Positions 55,913 to 64,000 of a DNA stretch of 64,000 nucleotides are shown here, one piece after another (position 1 is the stretch's first letter; each line of letters opens with the position of its first letter). The notes below the pieces were generated by a model. The model saw nothing but the letters and a program-made list of their open reading frames with translations, was not told the DNA's origin and searched no databases. The DNA comes from Agapanthus africanus (lineage: Eukaryota; Streptophyta; Magnoliopsida; Asparagales; Amaryllidaceae), in contig JASDDO010000019.1 in NCBI GenBank assembly GCA_030015575.1, forward strand, positions 511,596,986 to 511,660,985. Reading direction: 5' to 3'. A program made the translations under genes and the position numbers.

Positions 55913-57864
55913 TGTAAGTCCATGTCACGCACCCCACGAACTTGCGGGGAGGCGGAATATATGAAAAATGATTATCAAAGCTTCGTAACACGGACTTGAG
56001 CGCATGAATCGTATCTAAACCGTTACTAGCAAACTACGAGAGGTTTAACTACTCGGATTCGAAGTTATACCTCACGTTACTTGTCCTTCAGGTCTTCATC
56101 ACTGTCCTCCACTCCTCGTAGGCTCCTTGCAACATCGGCACCTCAACGGCCTCCTCGAGTCAAAGACAATCCACCCGAGGGCTCCTACGCCAAGCTTGAT
56201 CTCTAACTTGAGATAACTAGGTTGCTCAAAGTGCTAATTTAAGCTACCTAGGGGATATAGAGTGAGGTTATGGATGTATTAGTCTAGCTAACCCTTGATC
56301 TCAACACATGAGAGGTTAGGGTTAGGGTTTCAAGAATGAGAGAACTTGAGGAGAGAGAAGGTGATGATAAGAATGAATATGAATAATGAGCTCATTAGAA
56401 TATATCTCAACCATAACAATTTATCAAATAAATAATATATATGATTAATCATCATGGTTGATGCATTCACCTTGTGTGATTCATCTCATGAGTCATTAGC
56501 TCAATAAATGAAGCATTAACTCCATGGATGAATCACGCAAATGAGTCATTAAGCAATAAATGCTTATGCCACCTTAACCCCCAAGTCACAATGCTACTAG
56601 AAGCTTCCCGGAAAATTACGAGAACACCCCTCCAATCCGTGAAAACACGGAAAAACTTTAGACTGTATAAATCCAATAACCTGATACTAGAATCTGGCTT
56701 AAACCAAAGCCGACTAGTAAAAACTGTCCGAACATCGTACGTGCGTAAAAACACGTATGCGTCCGAACCCTTGTCGTAAAACCATACGACCTCTATATCG
56801 TTTCGCCTGGAGTAGGGAAACTCTCTCTGTGGGACTCTAAAGACTCGACACAACGCTGGCAGTGGGTTTAACCACAGACCGCAAGCGGCACTAGCTGTAC
56901 GTAACGGTCCCCAGGTAGATATCGATAAGAAGGCCGATGAGGAAACCCATCCGAACTCCTACTGAGCTTGATGTGACAATCTCCGTACAGTCTGGTCTGT
57001 TCGTCTAAGACTATCACATATCGAGACTAGGGGCGGCAAGCGTCAGTCCCCTGATAGCGGTGTAAGTCGTGTCGGAGCGTAGCCCATTACACCCTGAGAA
57101 ACTACTGGAACCTACCAGTAAATCTCGCTTGCCCTAGCCAAGGACTTTGCGTAATGGCTCTCTGACACAGCACGATATCAACTCCCAATACCGGGAGAGA
57201 CGAATCCTGTCTAACCACCACTGCCTCTAAGTGCTCGGGACTGCACCCAACTGCTACCTGTTTACACGACTCCTTTGAGCCGTGGTAGGGTAGCAATCTA
57301 AGAACAGTGGGACACACTCGAGGCAAAGTAGCAGTGTCAAGTCTGCGGACTATGCTGTACTCATGTTACCTGGGAACTGTTAACTGACGACGGGTATAAT
57401 ACCAACCAATCAGTTCCCCTGCGAGTCCTGTCCGGTGTACCCGTAACCTAACGAGCACTTGTATACTATCTCCAGTATGACGTACTGATGGCTGTGGGAC
57501 AGACCATCTCCCCAACAGAGATGAGAAGCGTACACACTAGTCTACTCCGGAGTATCGATGCCCTGTCTCGATAATCTTATGACTAGGTACAAGTATAGGA
57601 TGTTGCTTATAGACTACCCAGCCCCCACTAGTGTGACTGCCATCACAACGCTGGTAATCAAGCAAAGATCCTATGGGCTCTACTAATATGTATAAGTGAT
57701 ACGTTACAAGAAACATATGCACACATTAAAGTAGACACAAACCAAGTAGCATACTACCATTTTTAGCAAGACTGTATATACAACTGTGAATATCCCAAGC
57801 TTCCATTAATTAATATACATACAAGTATGATACAATAATGGCTCCTAGGGCATATACACTAACA
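55913..57864 (-). repeat. Copia-8 3' LTR
   Basis: 1952 bp, TGTAAGTCCATG to ACACTAACA on the + strand, clearly homologous to the Copia-6 LTRs but considerably more diverged than those are from each other. A donor-like GTGAG|GTATAAC (GT at 56070) is at the same place as in Copia-6. Confidence 0.92.
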
Positions 57865-58768
57865 ATCTCTCACTTGCACTAGGGCCATGAGCTGGCATAT
57901 CGTATACCTATCATCTCAAATAGCCTCTCGAACTGCGTCTGAGGAAGGGCCTTTGTGAATGGATCAGCAATGTTATTCTCTGTCTCTACTCTTTTCACCT
58001 CGATCTCCCGGCGATCTACGATCTCCCTGATCAGGTGGTACCGCCTTAAGATGTGTCTGGACTTCTGATGGGACCTGGGTTCCTTCGCTAAAGCTATAGC
58101 ACCGTTGTTGTCACAATACAGAGGTATTGGATCAACACTAGTAGGATCAACCTGAAGTTCTGTGAGGAACTTCTTCATCTAGACAGCTTCTTTTGCGGCA
58201 TAGCAAGCAGCTATGTACTCCGTTTCCATCGTTGAGTCAGCAACGGTCTCCTGTTTGGAACTCTTCCAACAGACCGCCCCTCCATTGAGGGTAAAGACAT
58301 AACCCGATATGGACTTGGAGTCATCTTTGTCACTCTGGAAGCCGGAGTCGGCAAAGGCCTCAATCTGGAGGTCTTTTCCGCCATACACCAAGAACATATC
58401 TTTAGTCCTTCTCAGGTACTTGAGAATGTTCTTTACTGCTATCCAGTGATTCTCCCCTGGGTTTGCCTGATACCGGCTTACAACGCTCAATGCATATGCT
58501 ACATCTGGTCTGGTACATAACATCGCATACATTATAGAGCCTACTGCTGAAGCGTAGGGTATAATCGATATGTGATCCCTTTCCAAATCAGTCTTGGGAG
58601 ATATCTCTTTGGAGAGGGTGATTCCATGACAAGCCGGTAGGTTACCGCGCTTAGAATCTTCCATACTGAATCTCTTCACTATGGTGTCTATGTACCTGGA
58701 CTGCGAAAGTCCCAACATCCTCTTTGATCTATCGCCATAGATCCGGATCCCCAGAATGTAGGTGGCAT
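57865..58768 (-). pseudogene. Copia-8 end of pol (reverse transcriptase C-terminus, RNase H)
   Basis: Fossil coding sequence closely matching the C-terminal part of the Copia-6 polyprotein: SRYIDTIVKRFSMEDSKRGN, LCTRPDVAYALSVVSRYQ, the RNase H stretch, and EPRSHQKSRHILRRYHLIRE with IADPFTKALPQTQFERL near the end. It is truncated upstream by the Copia-9 insertion. Broken element. Confidence 0.87.
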
Positions 58769-60995
58769 TGTTAGTTATATGTATGCCCTAGAGGCCATTA
58801 CTATACATAGGATGTATATTGTAGTGGATGCTTGGATATATATAGGGAGGACTTTCTTGCTCGACATGATAGTATGCTATCTGGTTGATCTTTACCTTAA
58901 CGTGTACACTGATTGTCTCTCTGTTACATGTTGGTAAAGCCCTTAGGATGTGTACTTGACTACCTGGACTATGATGCGGATCATTCTAGTGGGGACATGG
59001 TAGTCCATAAGTACATCCTTCAAGGTCCCTAGTCATGGGTGTATCGAGACGGGGCATCGATATACCAGTGTAGACTAGCGTATACCTTCTCGACCCATAC
59101 AGATGGGCGATGGATGATCCCATATCCATTGGTGTTTGACATCAGAGATGATATACGGGTGCTCAGTGGAGACTGGGTACACTGGACGGACTCGCCGAGA
59201 ACTCCCAGATGGTATTATACCTTACGTCAGATGGCAGTTCTCTGGTGACACTGTTATAGGTTAGTCTGTAGACCCGAGATCGTCATAGAGTCTTGTGTGA
59301 TTCCCACTGTGCTTTGATTTCCACCTTACCATGTCCAAGAGGGCGTGCAAAATGGTGGTTTTTGGGTACAGTCCCAAATCACATGGAGGCAATGAGCGAT
59401 AGGAGGGGATTCATCTCTTCCGGTATAGGGAGTTGATGTTGCGCTGTGTTCGATTGGCTATAACCGGAAATCCCTGGCCAGGGTTGCTGAGATTTACTGG
59501 TAAGTGTTACCAGTAGTTTCTCGAACTGTTATAGACCTCATATCGACACGACTTATCGAGCTACTGGGGTATGACGTTTACCACCCCTAGGCGAGATATG
59601 CGACATATCAGACGATCAGACCGGACTGTACGGTAAGTGTTACTGGTTGGATTCACAGGAGTGTGAGCGGGCTTGCTCGTCGATCTTCTGATCGCTCAAT
59701 ACCCGGGTGGCCGTTACGTTTAGCAGACCGCTTGCGGCTTGTGGGTGTTTGATATGATCATCACCTGCTGCCGGCGTATTGACGAGTCTTTAGAGTCCTA
59801 CACAGAGATTTCCTGGCTCAAGCGAAACGAAATAGGAGCGCATATGAGATATGTGCGAGACCGAGAATAATGCGTGTATGTGATACTGTATTCTATTCTC
59901 GAGATGAATGTATCGATTGTTTGTATGCGATATAACCTAGTTATCGAATCAAGGATTTATTCGATAAGTCGATACATTGGATATTAGTCGGTTATATGCG
60001 ATATGACTGGATCGTTAAATCAAGTGTCGATTTAATGATTTAATGTATAATTATATATTTGATATATTACTTTACATTAACTAGTATTGGTTCACTTAAG
60101 ATTATTTTCTCACTTGAATGTGCACATTGTATATATGATATAGTTTTGTGCACTAGATTGTATCATGTTTGATGATACATGCAAACTTGGGTGTGTTTGC
60201 TTTTAAACTATGATTTAGGTTAATGGTTAGGGTTTTAAATGTTTTATTTATTTTCTTTATGCATTTATTTTTAAGGGCAAGAAAGAAAATGGTTGCTTCT
60301 TTTGTTTTTTGTTGAAGCTTCATGAAGCTTTGAAAGCTTAACCATTTTTTTTCTTTCCTTAACCCTAACCATTTACTTAAACCCTAGTTAATTCTCTACA
60401 CTTTTTAAACTAACCCATGGTTGCTATATGATAAGATCACTTGATTTATTATATTTAATCAATTGATTTTATTATACTTATCATATTCTTTTTCTTCTTC
60501 GTCTCCTTCATCAAGAAGAAGAAAGTTTGCTTCCTTCAATGGTAACATGAGAAAAAGAGTGAGAAATCAAAATCCAAAGTGAACCCACTTCCTATTTCTT
60601 CATCCTCTACCACTTGCCATGTAGTATAGGGTGTTTTCTTCATAAGTTTCATGACTTGGTGAAGTTGGAGCTTGATCTTGAGCTGCCTCGACGTAGATCA
60701 TCTTCGGCATCGTAGTCGACGACCTAGCCCGATCATTTCTTCGACGAAACCATCGCTAGAGTCCGAAATACGATGATCGCAGCGGAGGGACATCATCATG
60801 GAGCTAAGGAAGTGGAGGACCGGATCTACAAAGGTTGTAGTCTCTTTCACTTAGCAGTAAAGTTGTTTACTAGTTTGTAGTTTCGCCTATTCTCTAGTTA
60901 ACGAACTAGTTTAGGGTTTCTCGGCACCGGAAAATTTTGAATTTGGCATGGTTGATGCCTTGTGAGACCTCTTGAGTGTGCCAAGGAACCCTACA
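58769..60995 (+). repeat. Copia-9 5' LTR
   Basis: 2227 bp from TGTTAGTTATATG to AACCCTACA. A TATATATAGGG stretch lies about 60-70 bp into the repeat and could be a TATA element. A donor-like AAAG|GTTGTA (GT at 60834) lies about 160 nt before the end. Confidence 0.93.
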
Positions 60996-60996
60996 G

Positions 60997-61009
60997 TGGT
61001 ATCAGAGCC
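60997..61009 (+). other. Copia-9 primer binding site
   Basis: TGGTATCAGAGCC lies one base after the LTR; initiator-tRNA-Met type. Confidence 0.93.
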
Positions 61010-61511
61010 TAGCTAGAGCCTTAGGCGATGCGTAGACGATGTTAGAAGTCCGATCGAAACACGAAACCCTAATCCGACCCCTTCTCTGTACATTTTTCAA
61101 AACTGTGCATCTTTCCAAATTAAAAATATGCAGAAAACTCAGCAGGCTTTTCTAAGAAATACTGTGCAAAACGAGAACCTAGCTCGATTAAACCGCGCGG
61201 AACCGCGCCAGGAGCCTGCCTTACGCGGTGGTTCCGCGGCCGTACGGTCTGTTCTTCCAATAAAATTTGCACAGTAATTCCTATATATTAGTGCTGTAAT
61301 TTTTGGGATATTTTAATATTTACTCAAGAGTTGAGTATTCTGGGTTGTATTGGGAGTTCGTAGATTCGATCGGATTGTTTAACTTCGTCTGTGTTTTTCC
61401 GGTTAATTTTAGAAAATGTAGAAAAGTTCGACCGGATATAAATACCCACTTTTTCCCCTGCCGAGAAATTTCCAATTGTTAGATTTTTCCGTAGTTTAAT
61501 GACGTTCTAAG
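61010..61511 (+). other. Copia-9 leader start with twin hairpin
   Basis: Non-coding sequence matching the Copia-1 leader next to its primer site. The twin hairpin is at 61193-61240 (CCGCGCGGAACCGCG and CGCGGTGGTTCCGCGGC), starting 196 nt from the start of the primer site. Confidence 0.72.
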
Positions 61512-62780
61512 TGTTAGTTATATGTATGCCCTAGAGGCCATTACTGTACATAAGATGTATATTGTAGTGGATGCTGGGACATATATAGGGAGGACTTTCT
61601 TGCTCGACATGATAGTATGCTATCTGGTTGCTCTTTACCTTAACGTGTACACTGATTGTCTCTCTGTTACATGTTGGTAAAGCCCTTAGGATGTGTGCTT
61701 GACTACCTAGACTATGATGCGGATCATACTAGTGGGGATATGGTAGTCCATAAGTACATCCTTCAAAGTCCCTAGTCGTGGGTGTATCGAGATGGGGCAT
61801 CGATATACCAGAGTAGACTAGCGTATACCTTGTCGACCCATACAGATGGGCGATGGATGATCCCATATCCATTGGTGTTTGACATCAGAGATGATATACG
61901 GGTGCTCAGTAAAGACTGGGTACACTGGACGGACTCGCCGAGAACTCCCAGATGGTATTATACCTCACGTCAGATGGCAGTTCTCTGGTGACACTGGTAC
62001 AGAGTAGTCTGTTGACCCGAGATCGTCATAGAGTCTCGTGTGGTTCCCACTGTGCTTTGATTTCCATCTTACCACGTCCAAGAGGGCGTGCAAAACGGTG
62101 GTTTTTGGGTACAGTCCCGAGTCACATGGAGGCAATGAGCGATAGGAGGGGATTCGTCTCTCCCGGTATAGGGGGTTGATGTTGTGATGTGTTCGATTGG
62201 CTATAACAGGAAATCCCTGGCCAGGGTTGTTGAGATTTACTGGTAAGTGTTACCAGTAGTTTCTCGAATTGTTATAGACCTCATATCGACACGTCTTATT
62301 GAGCTATTGGGGTCTGACGTTTACCACCCCTAGGCGAGATATGCGACATATCAGACGGACAGACCGGACTGTACGGTAGTGTTACTGGTCGGATTCGCAG
62401 GAGTGTGAGCGGGCTTGCTCGTCGATCTTCTGATCGCTCAATACCCGGGTGGCCGTTACGTTTAGCAGACCGCTTGCGGCTTGTGGGTGTTTGATATGAT
62501 CATCACCTGCTGCCGGCGTATTGACGAGTCTTTAGAGTCCTACACAGAGGTTTCCTGGCTCAAGCGAAACGAAATAGGAGCGCATATGAGATATGTGAGG
62601 GACCGAGAATAATACGAGTATGTGATACTGTATTCGATTCTCGCGATGTGACATTGATCGGTTATATGTGATATAGCCGGGTTATCGGATCAAGTGTTGA
62701 TTCGATAAGTTGTTACTAATGATACTAGCCGGTTATATGCGATATGACCGGATCGTTAAATCAAGTGTTGATTTAATGAT
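61512..62780 (+). mobile_element. Copia-10: family I LTR, first 1.27 kb
   Basis: The first 1269 bp of another family I LTR in the same orientation as Copia-9, starting TGTTAGTTATATG. In the first 330 bp it differs from the Copia-9 LTR at roughly 4-5% of positions by my count. It is cut by Copia-11 in the sequence GATTTAATGAT, which in Copia-9 is continuous. Whether it is a whole element or a solo LTR cannot be told from this window. Confidence 0.82.
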
Positions 62781-64000
62781 TGTTAGTGTATATGCCCTAG
62801 AGGCCATTACTGTATCATACTAGTTTGTATATTACTTAATGGATGCTTGGGATATTCACCTTGTATATATAATCTTGCTCAAAATAGTAGTATGCTACTT
62901 GGTTTGTTTCTACTTCAATGTGTACATGTGTTTATATTTTTTATATCGCCTATACACATTAGTGGAGCCCTTAGGATCTTTGCTTGATTACCAGCGATGT
63001 GATGGCCGTCACACTAGTGGGGCTGGGTAATCTATAAGCACATCCTTATGCAGGTCCCTGGTCGCAGGACTGTCGAGACAGGGCATCGATACTCCGGAGT
63101 AGACCAGCGCATGCGCTTCTCATCCCAGTGTGGGAGACGGTCTGTCCCACAGCCGTCAGTACGTCGTACTTGAGATAGTATGCGGGTGCTCGTTAGGTTA
63201 CGGGTACACTGGACAGGACTCGTCGGGAACTGACTAGTTGGTATTATACCTATCGTCAGTTATCAGTTCCCAGGTGACATGAGTACAGCTTAGTCCGCTG
63301 ACTTGACACTGTCACTCCGCCTCGAGTGTGTTCCCACTGTACTTTGATCACTACCCTACCACGGCTCAAAGGAGTCGTGCAAACAGGTAGTGGTTGGGTG
63401 CAGTCCCGAAGCACTTGGAGGCAGTGACGGTTAGACAGGATTCGTCTCTCCCGGTATTGGGGGTTGACATCGCGCTGTGTCTAGGAGAGTCATTACACGA
63501 GTAGTCCCTGGCCAGGGCAAACGAGATATACTGGTAGGTTTCCAGTGTTATCTCAGGGTGTTTTGGGCTTCGCTCCGGCACGACTTGTACTGCTATTGGG
63601 GGACTGACGTTTACCGCCCCCTAGGCCCGCCATGCGATGTATCAAACGAACAGACCGGACTGTACGGAGAATGTCACACTCAGGCTCAGTAGGAGTTCAG
63701 ATGGGTTTCGCCTCGTCGGTCTTCTTGTCGGCATTACCTGGGGACCGTTACGCACAGCTAGTGCCGCTTGCGGTCTGTGGTTAAACTCACTGCCAGCGTA
63801 GTGTCGAGTCTTTAGAGTCCCACACAGAAATCTTTTCGCCTTTAGGCAAAAGAGTAGAGGTCGCATGGTATTGCGACAGGTCGCATGGTTTTGCGACAGG
63901 GTTCGGTCACATCCGTGCACTTGTGCGCGTACAGTGTCCGGACAGTTTACACTAGCGGGCTTTAGTTTAAGACAAATCCTTGTGTACCTTATGGGATTGG
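62781..64000 (+). mobile_element. Copia-11: family II LTR, first 1.22 kb, runs off the right edge
   Basis: It starts TGTTAGTGTATATGCCCTAGAGG and follows the sense-strand sequence of the Copia-6 and Copia-8 LTRs to the end of the window. Bases 62776-62780 (ATGAT) would be half of its target duplication. A short tandem duplication of about 20 bp lies at about 63857-63898. This is the deepest visible level of the nest. Confidence 0.85.

Larger units (their letters stand above)
55913..58768 (-). mobile_element. Copia-8: Ty1/Copia element (family II), 3' LTR and end of pol
   Basis: Minus-strand relative of Copia-6, inserted into the internal region of Copia-4. The window shows its 3' LTR (55913-57864), polypurine region and the last 0.9 kb of pol. 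It is cut at 58768 by Copia-9. The remaining pol, gag and 5' LTR should lie beyond the right edge. Its target duplication would include 55908-55912 (TGTAC). About one break is visible in the coding part shown. Confidence 0.87.
58769..61511 (+). mobile_element. Copia-9: Ty1/Copia element (family I), 5' LTR and leader start
   Basis: Plus-strand element inserted in the pol of Copia-8. It shows the 5' LTR, primer site and 502 bp of leader, then stops where another family I LTR (Copia-10) begins. No polypurine tract precedes that LTR, so it is not simply this element's own 3' LTR after pol; it is more likely a new insertion, or the product of a large internal deletion. Confidence 0.83.

Noticed and set aside
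58830-58842. A TATATATAGGG stretch near the LTR start as the element promoter
   Set aside because: TATA-like stretches are common in these LTRs and this one would leave almost no U3 region. I mention it with the Copia-9 LTR but do not call a promoter.
61010-61511. Host gene or exon remnants between elements
   Set aside because: Every interval I checked, including this one, matches the leader or LTR of a related element in the window.

Overview
This window is plant nuclear DNA and, as far as I can read it, contains nothing but LTR retrotransposons. I found no host gene, tRNA or rRNA. The plant assignment rests on long-LTR Ty1/Copia elements that resemble the Angela/BARE-1 lineage: LTRs of 1.9-2.2 kb, several starting TGTTAGT...ATGCCCTAGAGGC, an initiator-tRNA-Met primer site TGGTATCAGAGCC, and a polypurine tract reading GTGGGAGAT. 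It also rests on a Ty3/Gypsy element of Athila type. The species cannot be named from this sequence. || LAYOUT. All 64 kb can be explained as one nest of eleven elements. Copia-4 (+ strand) is the outermost host visible; its own sequence is 20344-23403 and 53269-55912. Three elements sit directly in it. (i) Copia-3 (-, 16238-20343) lies in its 5' LTR. Copia-3 is probably the host of Gypsy-2 (-, 7359-16237), which is probably the host of Copia-1 (-, 1-7358); their far ends lie beyond the left edge. (ii) Copia-5 (-, 23404-53268, target duplication ACCCG) lies in its leader. Copia-5 hosts Copia-6 (-, 27911-47422, target duplication TGGTT), which hosts Copia-7 (+, 35523-45260, target duplication TCGGC). 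(iii) Copia-8 (-, from 55913) lies in its internal region. Copia-8 hosts Copia-9 (+, from 58769), which contains Copia-10 (+, from 61512), which contains Copia-11 (+, from 62781 to past the right edge). LTR divergence counted by eye falls with depth, about 3% in Copia-5, 0.8% in Copia-6 and 0.4% in Copia-7, which agrees with the nesting order. || FAMILIES. Family I is Copia-1, -3, -5, -9 and -10 (LTR about 2.2 kb); where its 5' coding end is visible it has pol but almost no gag. Family II is Copia-6, -8 and -11 (LTR 1.9 kb); Copia-6 has one uninterrupted gag-pol frame of 1313 residues and looks whole. Family III is Copia-4 and -7 (LTR 2.07 kb); it has a heavily decayed pol and, where gag should be, a tandemly duplicated non-coding module of about 406 bp. 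Copia-7 nevertheless inserted recently. || HOW THEY MAY WORK TOGETHER. All seven Copia leaders that can be read carry a twin CCGCGG hairpin 196-211 nt from the start of the primer site. All five that extend far enough carry an array of three stem-loops with a shared core. In all readable cases a splice-donor-like site lies in the LTR about 150 nt before its end, and a pyrimidine-rich splice-acceptor-like site lies just before the gag start. My inference is a helper/parasite community: unspliced RNA keeps the primer site and hairpins (dimerisation or packaging), spliced RNA makes protein, and gag-less or dead families that share these cis signals are mobilised by a Copia-6-like helper.
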